Of a DNA stretch of 64,000 nucleotides, positions 23,163 through 32,109 are shown one piece after another; positions within the stretch are counted from its first letter, which is position 1; every line of letters begins with the position of its first letter. The position numbers and the translations under genes were made by a program. The stretch comes from Pseudomonas oryzihabitans (GTDB lineage Bacteria; Pseudomonadota; Gammaproteobacteria; Pseudomonadales; Pseudomonadaceae). Location of the stretch: positions 1 to 64,000 of the forward strand of contig NZ_VDND01000005.1 in the NCBI RefSeq assembly GCF_007665395.1. The letters are read 5' to 3'. The notes beneath the pieces were generated by a model that saw only the letters and a program-made list of their open reading frames with translations, was not told the DNA's origin and ran no database searches.

Positions 23163-25124
23163 CTACTTCAGCTCCAGCCCACCGCTCGCCTTGTTCAGCT
23201 CGCGCAGGTGCTTGCCCAGCAGGTCGAGGTTGGCTTCGGTCAGGTCCAGGCCATCGCGCGCCTCCGGCGAGAGCAACTGGCGGACCTCGTTGTTGAGCGT
23301 ATCCCTGAGGCTGCGCAGGTGGGCCTGGCGCTTCTGGCTCTCGGCGGTCAGCTGCTCCCACTCGCCCGGCTGTGGCAGGCCATAGCCGTCGGTGCCCAGC
23401 AACTCCGCCGGACGACTCAGATAGCCGCTGTCCTTGAGGATCTGCTCCAGGGCGCCGCCGGCCTTGCCGAAGCGTGCCTTGTCCACCGCGTCCTGGCCGA
23501 GGTAGCGATCCTTGAGCTCGGTCTGCGCCTGCAGCAACGCCCGGCGATAGGCCGCCTGCTCCAGGAGCAGCAAAGCCGCGCTGGCGCGCAGGTCGGCGCG
23601 CTGGAATTGCTCGCGCCGCTGCTGCGGAGTCAGCGCCAGCCAGGCCTCCACATCGGCCTGGGGCAGGTTCAGGCGCTCCTTGGCCACCTTGAACATGGCC
23701 TGGAAGCGCTCGCGGAAGCTGTCGAAGCGATAGCCCAGGCGCAGCGCCTCGCGTGGATCGTCGAGCACCGAGGTGTCCACCAGGCCCTTGATCTTCAAGG
23801 CATCCATCAACCCGGTGGGGGTGATGACGTCGAGCTGGGCCGCGGCCAGCCGCGGTACCCCGTCGTGCAGGAGCTTGAAGGTCTCCACCGCGCAGTTGTT
23901 GGTCACGAAGTAGTACTGGCCGTCGTAGCTCCAGTGCACCTGGGCCGTGCGTTCCAAGAAGTCGGCGATCTCCGGGCGGGTCAGTGTGAGCGGCACGGAT
24001 TGCAGGCCGCGCAGCTCCACCTTGGTGTATTCGTCGACCACCTGGGCCAGGGGCAGCACGAACAGCCGCGAGGGATAGGAGCCGGTCAGGCCGCGCCAGC
24101 TGGAGAGCTGGACGTCGTTGACGAAGGCGCGGAACGACAGCACCAGGTGGTATTGCAGGTCCAGCCGGCAATCCGGTCCGCGCGGCCGGCCGGGGGCGCA
24201 GACCACCAGGCGCAGCATGCTGTGACCCCAGCGGCTCATGACCTTCTCGTTGCCTTCGGCGAGCAGGTAGTCCACCGCATAGACCCGCTCCGGATCGAGC
24301 CAGCCCAGGGGCGCTTCGCCGAAGTCATTGCCGGCGTTGAGATAGGGATAGCGGCCGGGACAGGCGTCGTGCTTGGGCGACCAGCCGAAATGCTCGGCGA
24401 AGTAGCGCTGCAGCGCCGGGCGCCGACAGGCATAGCTGGGGTCGAGCAGGAAGTATTCCATGTTCACCGCCACGAATTCCTTCGGGTTGGTGACTTCGTA
24501 GAGATCCGGGCTGCGGGCGATGAACAGGTTCTTCGACTCGCGATTGCCGTGCTTGCGGGTCTTCACCTGCCAGCCGGCCAGGTCCAGCAGACGGGGGTCG
24601 TCGGACAGGGTGTAGCTGCGCCCGGCCTGGCCCTGGCATTTCAGCGGCAACTGGTCGGAGGTCAGGCCGAGGCCGCCGCAGGAGAGGATCAGTTGGCGCT
24701 GCGCGGGGGTCCAGACGCGCTCGCGATCATAGAAATGGGTTAGCTCATGGAGCACCGTGGCCAGCAACTCGCGGTGCTGGGTGCCATGGGGCCGCCCGGT
24801 CTGGATGCGGGTATCGCTGCCATCCACCAGGCTCGCCAGCAATTTGCGATTGAGCAACAGGTCGCGCCGATCGGCCTCGCCGTAGGCCTCCTCCAGCAGC
24901 TTGTCGCTCCAGTGCACCGGGATGCGCTCGTCCAGCGCCGCCTTGAAGGTGGGCGGCAGCAGCGCCTGGGCCTCGTCCAGCAACTGCTGGGTCGCCTGGA
25001 TCTGTGCGGGCGTCAGGCCCTGGGTATCGAGTTCGAGATGCAGGGCGGCCTGAGCCCCGCCAAGGGTCAGGCCGGCGGCGAGGCCGGCCAGCCACTGCCA
25101 CAGCCGGCCAGCGCGGCCGTTCAC
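23163..25124 (-). CDS. Secreted DUF4105 protein with HExxH motif
   Basis: 653 residues, start GTG at 25124 overlapping the upstream stop as GTGA. A signal peptide is present (WLAGLAAGLTLGGAQAA). An N-terminal domain carries a zinc-metalloprotease-like ATVLHELTHFYDRER (HELTH at about 126-130). The middle holds a DUF4105-type domain (GHSMLRLVVC, YHLVLSFRAFVNDVQLS, YYFVTNNCAVETFKLL, with the His and Cys of the papain-like superfamily). A helical C-terminus follows. It is exported to the periplasm or envelope. It ends a leftward operon with three DUF2388 genes. Peptidase activity is inference; neither domain has an established role in this arrangement. Confidence 0.8.
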   Translation of the reverse strand: MNGRAGRLWQWLAGLAAGLTLGGAQAALHLELDTQGLTPAQIQATQQLLDEAQALLPPTFKAALDERIPVHWSDKLLEEAYGEADRRDLLLNRKLLASLVDGSDTRIQTGRPHGTQHRELLATVLHELTHFYDRERVWTPAQRQLILSCGGLGLTSDQLPLKCQGQAGRSYTLSDDPRLLDLAGWQVKTRKHGNRESKNLFIARSPDLYEVTNPKEFVAVNMEYFLLDPSYACRRPALQRYFAEHFGWSPKHDACPGRYPYLNAGNDFGEAPLGWLDPERVYAVDYLLAEGNEKVMSRWGHSMLRLVVCAPGRPRGPDCRLDLQYHLVLSFRAFVNDVQLSSWRGLTGSYPSRLFVLPLAQVVDEYTKVELRGLQSVPLTLTRPEIADFLERTAQVHWSYDGQYYFVTNNCAVETFKLLHDGVPRLAAAQLDVITPTGLMDALKIKGLVDTSVLDDPREALRLGYRFDSFRERFQAMFKVAKERLNLPQADVEAWLALTPQQRREQFQRADLRASAALLLLEQAAYRRALLQAQTELKDRYLGQDAVDKARFGKAGGALEQILKDSGYLSRPAELLGTDGYGLPQPGEWEQLTAESQKRQAHLRSLRDTLNNEVRQLLSPEARDGLDLTEANLDLLGKHLRELNKASGGLELK

Positions 25125-25441
25125 AGCGCGAGGATGGCCTGGGCCAGCTGCAGGTCGTTGGCCTGGCGGGCAGCCGGGAGCTGGTCACGCAGGCTGCGGA
25201 AGGCTTCTTCCAGCTGGACGCCGCGGATGTCGCCGTTACTGGCGACGAAACTGGCGGCATCGCCACGGGCGGCCTGGATCATCTTGGCGTCGCGGATGGA
25301 GGTGGTGGTATCGGAGGTGAAGTCGATGCTGCGTTGCAGCGCCCGCACCACGATGTTGCTGGTGGCCACCAGGGTCTGGGCCTGAGCCAGGCTCGAAACG
25401 CCCAGGGTCAGGGCAGCGGCGATAAGCAGGGAACGGCGCAT
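25121..25441 (-). CDS. Small secreted DUF2388 protein, copy 3
   Basis: 106 residues with a signal peptide (MRRSLLIAAALTLGVSSLAQA). The mature part carries the family core AARGDAASFVASNGDIRGVQL, EEAFRSLRDQLPAARQANDL and QLAQAILAL at the C-terminus. It is about as long as copy 1 and clearly paralogous to the two genes upstream (A-A-R-D-A-A-x-F-V, G-x-R-G-x-x-L-E). It overlaps the DUF4105 gene by 4 bases, so translation of the pair is coupled. Function unknown. Confidence 0.82.
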   Translation of the reverse strand: MRRSLLIAAALTLGVSSLAQAQTLVATSNIVVRALQRSIDFTSDTTTSIRDAKMIQAARGDAASFVASNGDIRGVQLEEAFRSLRDQLPAARQANDLQLAQAILAL

Positions 25442-25475
25442 GGATACTCCAGGGATGTCACGGAATTGAAACGGA

Positions 25476-25775
25476 CTACTGACTCAGAATGGCCTGGGCG
25501 AGTTCCCGATCGGAGGCATGCAGCCCGGGATCGGCCGCGCGCAGGGCCCTCAGGGTTTCTTCCAGCTGGGCACCGCGCAGGGCGCCATCGGTGGCGACGA
25601 AGGCCGCGGCATCGTCGCGGGCGGCCAGGACCAGCTTGTTCTGGAAGGGGCCGGTGGTGAGCTGGCTGGTGCTATAGATGGTCTTGACCAGACCCTCGGT
25701 GGTGGAATCGAACGCCAGGACCGGCGTGGCGAGGCAGAGACCGAGCAGCAACCCGGCAGAACGGCGGAAATACAT
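25476..25775 (-). CDS. Small secreted DUF2388 protein, copy 2
   Basis: 99 residues with a signal peptide (SAGLLLGLCLATPVLAFD). The core AARDDAAAFVATDGALRGAQL, EETLRALRAADPGLHASDR and ELAQAILSQ matches its two neighbours. It differs most in the mature N-terminus (STTEGLVKTIYSTSQLTTG). It lies 34 bases before copy 3 in the transcribed direction. Function unknown; probably periplasmic. Confidence 0.8.
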   Translation of the reverse strand: MYFRRSAGLLLGLCLATPVLAFDSTTEGLVKTIYSTSQLTTGPFQNKLVLAARDDAAAFVATDGALRGAQLEETLRALRAADPGLHASDRELAQAILSQ

Positions 25776-25875
25776 GGATGGCGACCCTCCGGTGGCAGTT
25801 GGTCGCCAAGGCTAACGCAGCCCCCCGCTCCGGGCTAGCAGGCACGGCGCGCGGGGTGTTTCACGGCAGGCCGAT

Positions 25876-26196
25876 CTAGAGCGCGACGATGGCCTGCGCC
25901 AGCTGCGCATCGCTCGCCTGGCGCAGTTCCGGCGCCTGGCTGCGCAGGTGGTCGAGGGCGGCCTCGAGGCGCACTCCACGGATGTCGCCGGCGCTGCCGA
26001 CGAAGCTGGCGGCGTCGTCGCGGGCTTCGAGCACCAGCTTGTCGTTCTTGAAGGAGCCGGTGATGGCCGAGGTGGCATCAGACGTCGCGTCGATGGCGTT
26101 GACGATGATGTCGGTGGTGACATAGAAGCTCGACGCCGAGGCGGCGGTGGACAGGCAGAACAGCGCCGCGGCGGCGCCCAGGTGCAGGCTTTTCAT
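25876..26196 (-). CDS. Small secreted DUF2388 protein, copy 1
   Basis: 106 residues with a signal peptide (LGAAAALFCLSTAASAS). The mature part reads FYVTTDIIVNAIDATSDATS, then EARDDAASFVGSAGDIRGVR, LEAALDHLRSQAP and QLAQAIVAL. It shares the three conserved blocks with the next two genes and keeps the TTDIIV/TSNIVV segment that copy 2 has lost. It is the first gene of the set, with a 100-base gap to copy 2 that could hold a separate promoter. Confidence 0.82.
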   Translation of the reverse strand: MKSLHLGAAAALFCLSTAASASSFYVTTDIIVNAIDATSDATSAITGSFKNDKLVLEARDDAASFVGSAGDIRGVRLEAALDHLRSQAPELRQASDAQLAQAIVAL

Positions 26197-26269
26197 GGGT
26201 GACTCCCGTCTGGATAGGCCTGAGTGAGACTACCGCCAACGCCAGGAAGTCGCACCTCGCCGCGCAATT

Positions 26270-26479
26270 TCACTCGCGCCAGAACGGCTTGCCCCCTTCC
26301 CGGTATTGGTCTGCCGGGTTGAGCCCCAGGTCGGCCAGTGCACGGCCATCCAGCTGCTGCAGCTGCCGGCGACCCTGCGCGCGTGAGTGCCAGCGGACGA
26401 ACAGGGCGAGCAATCGCACGAGTAGGGGGCGACGTTTACGCAGAGGCTTGGGCAAGGTAACGAGGGAGAGGTGATCCAT
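26270..26479 (-). CDS. DUF1127 small protein
   Basis: 69 residues, very basic, ending [20 protein letters not shown] and [10 protein letters not shown]. This is the DUF1127 signature (R-x-L-x-x-L-D-x-x-x-L-x-D-L-G-L, then E-G-x-K-P-F-W). Short arginine-rich DUF1127 proteins act in phosphate or carbon metabolism and RNA turnover in some alphaproteobacteria; the role here is open. The ATG at 26479 gives the usual family length; a GTG ten codons upstream is possible. A dyad, TGTAC-CC-GTACA, lies 80 bases upstream (26559-26570). Confidence 0.8.
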   Translation of the reverse strand: MDHLSLVTLPKPLRKRRPLLVRLLALFVRWHSRAQGRRQLQQLDGRALADLGLNPADQYREGGKPFWRE

Positions 26480-26558
26480 GGCGATGTCCAGCTGAGCGGC
26501 AGGGAGCACTCAGCTTCGCCGTTCACTGCAAGACAGAACACCTACAGGCAGACTTTAC

Positions 26559-26570
26559 TGTACCCGTACA
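26559..26570. promoter_or_regulatory. Dyad TGTAC-CC-GTACA in the DUF1127/argC intergenic region
   Basis: A perfect 5-base-arm dyad sits in an AT-rich stretch (26550-26605) that also contains the direct repeat ATCATATCG/ATCATATCT. Sites of this shape serve GntR/MocR-type regulators, a group often linked to DUF1127 genes. No such regulator gene is in the window, so the assignment is tentative. Confidence 0.4.
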
Positions 26571-26739
26571 AAATCATATCGATCATATCTGTACTCATCA
26601 GGATCGAGGGAACCGCTCTGGCTGGCCCCGCTGCGCCGGTCGGCTAAAGCCCAGCTGTACCCCTCACCGGCGGCGTACCCCTGAACTGCCCGAATCGCTA
26701 CAATCGACTTTTCAGCGCCCATCCGCGAGAGGCACCGCC

Positions 26740-27693
26740 ATGAGCTTCAAAGTTTTCGTCGACGGCCAGGAAGGTACCACCGGCCTGCGCCTGCTGGATT
26801 ACCTGACCGGCCATTCGGACATCGAACTGCTGCGCATCGACGAGAGCAAGCGCAAGGATCCGGCCGAGCGCGCGCGCTTCCTCAACGCCGCCGACGTGGC
26901 CTTCCTCTGCCTGCCCGACGCGGCCTCCCGCGAAGCGGTCGGCCTGGTGACCAACCCCAACACCTGCATCATCGACGCCAGCACCGCCTTCCGCACCGAC
27001 AGCGGCTGGACCTACGGCCTGCCCGAGCTGGCCCTGGGTCAGCGCGAGGCGCTGCGCGCCAGCAAGCGCATCGCCAATCCCGGCTGCCACGCCAGCGCCT
27101 TCATCCTGCTGGCCCGCCCGCTGGTGGACGCCGGGCTGCTGCCGCCGGAGACGCCCCTCGCGGCCTTTTCCCTGACCGGCTACAGCGGTGGTGGCAAGCA
27201 GATGATTGCCGCCTATGAGGCTGGTGGCGACGCGCGCCTGCAGAGCCCGCGCCCCTATGCGCTGGGCCAGGGCCACAAGCACCTGCCGGAAATGCGCGTG
27301 CAGAGCGGCCTGGCCGCCGCACCCGTGTTCAGCCCCATCGTCGGCCCCTTCCTCAAGGGCCTGGCGGTGACCATCCCGCTGCACGCCAGCCAGCTGCGCC
27401 CGGGTACCACCGCCGCCGACCTGCAGGCCGCCCTGGCCCGTCACTACGAAGGCGAAGCCTTCATTCGCGTCGCGCCGGTCGCGGCCGAGGAAGAACTGGA
27501 CAACGGCTTCTTCGACGTCCAGGCCACCAATGACACCAACCGCGCCGACCTCTTCGTCTTCGGCAATGCCGAGCGCCTGACGCTTATCGCGCGGCTGGAC
27601 AACCTGGGCAAGGGGGCCGCCGGCGCCGCAGTCCAGTGCATGAACGTGCACCTGGGTGTCGACGAGGGTCTGGGGCTCAACAGCGGCCGCTAG
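26740..27693 (+). CDS. argC: N-acetyl-gamma-glutamyl-phosphate reductase, short type 2 form
   Basis: 317 residues. It opens [20 protein letters not shown] (NADP-binding), has the catalytic Cys in [19 protein letters not shown], then [14 protein letters not shown] and the His in GHKHLPEM. The shorter length and opening fit the type 2 ArgC found in pseudomonads as a second argC. It reduces N-acetylglutamyl phosphate in arginine synthesis. GAGAGG precedes the ATG; a TACAAT at about 26699 is a plausible -10. The argB gene, which supplies its substrate, is separate at 52.4 kb. Confidence 0.9.
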   Translation: MSFKVFVDGQEGTTGLRLLDYLTGHSDIELLRIDESKRKDPAERARFLNAADVAFLCLPDAASREAVGLVTNPNTCIIDASTAFRTDSGWTYGLPELALGQREALRASKRIANPGCHASAFILLARPLVDAGLLPPETPLAAFSLTGYSGGGKQMIAAYEAGGDARLQSPRPYALGQGHKHLPEMRVQSGLAAAPVFSPIVGPFLKGLAVTIPLHASQLRPGTTAADLQAALARHYEGEAFIRVAPVAAEEELDNGFFDVQATNDTNRADLFVFGNAERLTLIARLDNLGKGAAGAAVQCMNVHLGVDEGLGLNSGR

Positions 27694-27724
27694 TCAGGAC
27701 GCAGGCTTTCTGTTCGGCCGGGGC

Positions 27725-27751
27725 GAACCTTTTCCGAGGCGCCCCGTCTGA
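27725..27751 (+). promoter_or_regulatory. AlgU (sigma-22/RpoE-like) promoter of the ErsA-like sRNA
   Basis: GAACCT (27725-27730) and TCTGA (27747-27751) are 16 bases apart, matching the AlgU promoter form GAACTT-N16/17-TCTGA with one mismatch. It lies directly upstream of the ErsA-like RNA, which in P. aeruginosa is known to depend on this sigma factor. Confidence 0.75.
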
Positions 27752-27757
27752 ACTGCT

Positions 27758-27880
27758 GAATGGCTTGGATAGCCGTTCTGCTCCTTTGCTGTTTAGTGTT
27801 GGCAGATGCTGGACCCACCTTTGCGGTCCAGTCTTGAACTCCGGACTTCTCCCCTCCCCCGATGGAAGTCCGGAGTTTTT

Positions 27881-27883
<3 letters not shown>
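27758..27883 (+). ncRNA. ersA: ErsA-like small regulatory RNA
   Basis: Evidence is position, promoter and terminator. It lies next to engB, as ErsA and Spot 42-type RNAs do. It starts about 7 bases after an AlgU-type promoter. It ends in a strong intrinsic terminator whose 13-bp stem (27837-27849 with 27865-27877) encloses a C-rich loop, CCCCTCCCCC, and is followed by seven T. The predicted length of about 126 bases is close to the 132 reported for P. aeruginosa ErsA. ErsA represses algC translation there; the loop region here is complementary to the algC ribosome-binding region in this window at 54829-54839 (9 of 11 bases). The exact 5' end is estimated. Confidence 0.75.
27837..27882 (+). 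terminator. Intrinsic terminator of ErsA-like RNA
   Basis: AACTCCGGACTTC (27837-27849) pairs perfectly with GAAGTCCGGAGTT (27865-27877) around a 15-base loop, followed by a run of seven T (27876-27882). The run abuts the engB stop codon on the opposite strand. Confidence 0.9.
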
Positions 27884-28519
<636 letters not shown>

Positions 28520-28721
28520 GGGCGTACTCGCGACCGCGCGGCAAAGCCAGCAGTATATCGGATGCGCCGGGTCAGGACCGCGCCCGCCGGCAACCTGAAC
28601 GAAGCCTGAACATGGCCGGCGTACGACGACCTGTCGACTAGGCGCGGCCCCGCACCCGGCTACAATGCCCGCAATCCGTAACGCCCGGTTGGTGGGCGTG
28701 TCATCCCCCAGGAGTAGCCCC

Positions 28722-29351
28722 ATGCGCAACCTGCTTTTCTCCGCCGTGTTCGCCGCCGCCAGTCTGTTCGGCGCGGCTGCCCATGCCGACGACATCCAGG
28801 CCGGCAAGCAGTACACCGAACTGAGCAGTCCGGTTCCGGTGTCCGAATCCGGCAAGATCGAAGTGGTTGAGCTGTTCTGGTACGGCTGCCCGCACTGCTA
28901 CGCCTTCGAGCCCACCCTCAACGCCTGGGCCAAGAAGCTGCCCGACGACGTCGCCTTCAAGCGCGTCCCGGCCATGTTCGGGGGCGTCTGGAACGTCCAC
29001 GGCCAGCTGTTCGTGACCCTCGAGGCCATGGGCGTGGAAGCCAAGGTGCACGACGCCGTCTTCGCCGCCATCCACAAGGAACACAAGAAGCTGGCCACCC
29101 CCGAGGAGATGGCCGACTTCCTCGCCACCCAGGGCGTGGACCGCGACAAGTTCCTCAGCACCTACAACTCCTTCGCCGTGAAGGGCCAGGTGGAAAAGGA
29201 CAAGAAGCTGGCCATGGCCTACCAGATCACCGGCGTGCCGACCATGGTGGTCAACGGCAAGTACCGCTTCGACCTGGGCTCCGCGGGTGGTCCGGACGAG
29301 ACCCTGAAGGTCGCCGACTTCCTGATCCAGAAGGAACGCGCCGCCAAGTAA
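28722..29351 (+). CDS. dsbA: Thiol:disulphide interchange protein DsbA
   Basis: 209 residues: signal peptide [19 protein letters not shown], then [18 protein letters not shown], and the active site [14 protein letters not shown] (CPHC, with the W-Y-G preceding it), and the cis-proline loop [14 protein letters not shown]. It oxidises cysteines of exported proteins in the periplasm. AGGAG precedes the ATG at 28722. A TACAAT at about 28661 and a small hairpin ACGCCC/GGGCGT (28680-28699) lie in the leader. In P. aeruginosa two cytochrome c genes separate engB and dsbA; none is present here. Confidence 0.93.
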   Translation: MRNLLFSAVFAAASLFGAAAHADDIQAGKQYTELSSPVPVSESGKIEVVELFWYGCPHCYAFEPTLNAWAKKLPDDVAFKRVPAMFGGVWNVHGQLFVTLEAMGVEAKVHDAVFAAIHKEHKKLATPEEMADFLATQGVDRDKFLSTYNSFAVKGQVEKDKKLAMAYQITGVPTMVVNGKYRFDLGSAGGPDETLKVADFLIQKERAAK

Positions 29352-29359
29352 GCGCCCGC

Positions 29360-29382
29360 CGCCGCCGCGTCCTGCGGCGGCG
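29360..29382 (+). terminator. GC-rich hairpin after dsbA
   Basis: CGCCGCCGC (29360-29368) pairs with GCGGCGGCG (29374-29382) across GTCCT, 9 bases after the dsbA stop. There is no T-tract, so it may stabilise the 3' end or be a weak terminator. Confidence 0.4.
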
Positions 29383-29528
29383 CCTCCTCAGCTCGTCCCG
29401 CCCAAGCCGCCTCCGGTCGTCCTGCTCAAACTTTCCCCATCCCGGCCGATACCCTAGCGACTATCAGGTCGGCTGGCCGCTTCGGCGTGCCTGCCTGCCG
29501 GCCACCCTCGAGCCTCTGGAGCAGGCGG

Positions 29529-31271
29529 ATGGAGCGCGCGGACGTCGAACGCTGGAAAAACAAATACCTGGAAAGCCTGGAAACGCTGGAACGCCTGGAA
29601 GCCCGGTGGGAAAACCGCCTGGACCTGGTGCGCCGCGGCCTGGTGCGCAGCAGTCTGGCCGCCGAAGGCAACGACGTGGCGGTGGACGCCTGCCTGGTCG
29701 AATTGCGTGACATCCTCCGCCGTGACGACAGCGACGCCGACCTCGCCCGGCTGATTCCCCGCCTGGAGCGCACCGTCCTCGACTCCGAGCAGCGTCGCGA
29801 AGCGCGCACCCGCCAGGTGGCCGAGGCCTTCGCCGAACTCTGCCGCCTCTTGCTGACCCTGGAGCTGCCGCGCGAACAGCGCAAGGCGCTCAAGGGCTTC
29901 GCCAAGCGCGCCCAGGCCGCTGCCGGCCAGCCGGGTGAACTGCCTGCCCTGCTCGGTGAATTCAGTCGCCTGCAGCAACAGGCGCTGGCCCAGCTGCATC
30001 CCGAGCAACCAGCCCGCCCCGGCCTGCTGCAGCGCCTGCTCGGCGGGCGTGGCGAGGCCGCGGAAGAGGCTGCGCCGGTACCCGAACCCGCTCAGCCAGC
30101 CGCCGTCTCCGCCGCGACCGCTGCGCCAGAACCACTGGAGACGCCCGCCCCGCCGGCGCTACCGGACCTTACCCCCGCGACGCCAGCCGATCCGGCCTAT
30201 GCCCTGCCCCCGGCGCCCGAGCCTGGCTACAGCGCCATCGCGCCGCACCTGGAGGCGACCCTGCTGCGGCTGCTCGACGACCTGGCCCTGCCCGACAGCC
30301 ACAAGCCCCAGGCCGAACACCTGCGCCAGCGGATCCAGGGCAGCCTGAACTGGTACGAACTGGTTCCGGTACTGGACGACCTGTCGGTGCTGGTCCTGGC
30401 CCTCAATCATTCCGGGCAGAGCGAATTCCAGCACTACCTGCGCCGGCTCAACGAGCGCCTCGCCGCCTTCCAGACCGGTCTGCAGGACGTCCACGTCCAG
30501 CGCGCGGACGGCCAGACCCAGGAACGCGCCTTTGGCGACGCCCTGCGCGGCCAGGTGAACGAGCTGCAGGCGGAGGTGCAGGAAGCGACCGACCTCGACG
30601 GCCTCAAGCTGGCGCTGGATGCCCGCCTGGAGGGCCTGCTGTCCAGCCTGGCGGCGCAGCAGGCCCAGCGCGAGACCCGCGAACAGGAAGCCAGCGTGCA
30701 CCTCAGCGCCCTCACCGAGCGGGTGGCGGGGATGGAGCGTGAAGCCCAGCAGTATCGTGGTCACCTGGAAGAGCAGCGGCAGAAGGCGCTGTGTGATCCG
30801 CTCACCGGCCTGCCCAACCGCGCCGCCTGGAGCGAGCGCCTGGACCTGGAGGTGGCGCGCTGGCAACGCCATGGCGGCGACCTGCTCATGGCGGTGCTCG
30901 ACGTGGACCTGTTCAAGCGCATCAACGACGGCTACGGCCACCTGGCTGGCGACAAGGTACTCAAGATCATCGCCAGCGAATTGCAGCGGCGCCTGCGCAA
31001 GACCGATTTCATCGCCCGTTTCGGCGGCGAGGAATTCGTCCTCCTGCTGGGCGCGACGCCCCTGGCGGGTGGCGCCACCCTGATTGAGCAGCTGCGCGCC
31101 GCCGTGGCGGCCTGCCCCTTCCATTTCAAGGGTGAGCGCGTGGTGGTCACCCTGTCCGCCGGTCTTGCGGCCTTTGCGCCGGGCGAGGATGCCGATACCG
31201 TGTTCGAGCGTGCCGACCAGGCGCTCTACCGCGCCAAGCGCGCCGGACGCGATCGCCTGGAAGTGACCTGA
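29529..31271 (+). CDS. dgcH: GGDEF diguanylate cyclase, DgcH-like
   Basis: 580 residues, no membrane segment. A long helical N-terminal region ([20 protein letters not shown] onward) is followed by a Pro/Ala-rich linker (around 175-235), a second helical part, and a C-terminal GGDEF domain from about 420. The active site is GGEEF at about 499-503, preceded by the allosteric I-site RKTD five residues before it; [12 protein letters not shown] and [14 protein letters not shown] are also intact, so c-di-GMP synthesis with product inhibition is expected. Order dsbA-dgcH-ampDh2 resembles P. aeruginosa PA5489-PA5487-PA5485. The ATG at 29529 follows GGAGCAGGCGG; a start at 29487 is also open. Confidence 0.85.
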   Translation: MERADVERWKNKYLESLETLERLEARWENRLDLVRRGLVRSSLAAEGNDVAVDACLVELRDILRRDDSDADLARLIPRLERTVLDSEQRREARTRQVAEAFAELCRLLLTLELPREQRKALKGFAKRAQAAAGQPGELPALLGEFSRLQQQALAQLHPEQPARPGLLQRLLGGRGEAAEEAAPVPEPAQPAAVSAATAAPEPLETPAPPALPDLTPATPADPAYALPPAPEPGYSAIAPHLEATLLRLLDDLALPDSHKPQAEHLRQRIQGSLNWYELVPVLDDLSVLVLALNHSGQSEFQHYLRRLNERLAAFQTGLQDVHVQRADGQTQERAFGDALRGQVNELQAEVQEATDLDGLKLALDARLEGLLSSLAAQQAQRETREQEASVHLSALTERVAGMEREAQQYRGHLEEQRQKALCDPLTGLPNRAAWSERLDLEVARWQRHGGDLLMAVLDVDLFKRINDGYGHLAGDKVLKIIASELQRRLRKTDFIARFGGEEFVLLLGATPLAGGATLIEQLRAAVAACPFHFKGERVVVTLSAGLAAFAPGEDADTVFERADQALYRAKRAGRDRLEVT

Positions 31272-31295
31272 CTCCTTCACCCTCGCGAGGTACCC

Positions 31296-32081
31296 GTGCG
31301 AAACCTGCTCAAGCTCCTCCCCTGGCTGCTCTGCGGCCTGCTGCTGGCCGGCTGCGCCAGCGGCCCACGGATCAACGACGACTACACCTCCCGCGACCAG
31401 GACAGCCGGGTGCAGTACATCGTGCTGCACTACACCGCGGCCGATTCCCAGCAGTCGCTCAAGCTGCTGACCCAGGCCGGCGTCAGCGCCCACTACCTGA
31501 TCGATACCGATGGCACCATCTACCGCCTGGTGGACGAGAATCGTCGCGCCTGGCATGCCGGCGCCAGTGAATGGGAAGGCCGTACCTGGCTGAACTCCAC
31601 TTCCATCGGCATCGAGATGGTCAACCTGGGCTTCCGCGAGACCCCGGCGGGACGCCAGTGGTACCCCTTCAGCGAAGCCCAGATCCAGGCGCTGATTCCA
31701 CTGCTCAAGGACATCGAGCAAAGGCACGGGCTGGATAGACGCGCCATCGTCGGGCACAGCGACATCGCGCCCGGGCGCAAGCAGGACCCGGGGCCGCTGT
31801 TCCCCTGGGCACGCCTGGCCGCTGCCGGGCTGATCAACTGGCCGGACCCGGCGGTGGTCGCCCAGCGCCAGGCCAGCCTGGGCGGCGTGCTGCCGCCGCC
31901 CGCCTGGTTCCAGGATCAACTCGCCCGGATCGGCTACGCGGTGCCCCGCAGCGGGGTACTCGATACCGCCACCCGCGACGTCATCGGCGCCTTCCAGATG
32001 AAGTACCGGCCGGGCCGCTTCGACGGCCAGCCGGACCTGCAGACGGCGGCCCTGCTGCTCAGCCTGCCGAGCGGGCGCTAG
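31296..32081 (+). CDS. ampDh2: N-acetylmuramoyl-L-alanine amidase AmpDh2, lipoprotein
   Basis: 261 residues, start GTG at 31296. Lipobox LLLAGCAS marks an outer-membrane lipoprotein. The Amidase_2 domain shows the zinc ligands in VQYIVLHYTAADSQQ (His) and in VGHSDIAPGRKQDPGPLFPW (His and Asp), plus RAWHAGASEW. A C-terminal peptidoglycan-binding segment (SGVLDTATRDVIGAFQMKYRP) completes the AmpDh2 layout. It cleaves peptidoglycan stem peptides in the periplasm and affects AmpC induction in P. aeruginosa. It starts 24 bases after the cyclase gene and may be in its operon. Convergent with gbdR. Confidence 0.88.
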   Translation: MRNLLKLLPWLLCGLLLAGCASGPRINDDYTSRDQDSRVQYIVLHYTAADSQQSLKLLTQAGVSAHYLIDTDGTIYRLVDENRRAWHAGASEWEGRTWLNSTSIGIEMVNLGFRETPAGRQWYPFSEAQIQALIPLLKDIEQRHGLDRRAIVGHSDIAPGRKQDPGPLFPWARLAAAGLINWPDPAVVAQRQASLGGVLPPPAWFQDQLARIGYAVPRSGVLDTATRDVIGAFQMKYRPGRFDGQPDLQTAALLLSLPSGR

Positions 32082-32109
32082 GCCCTGGCCGAAAGGTGCC
32101 TGGGCGGTC

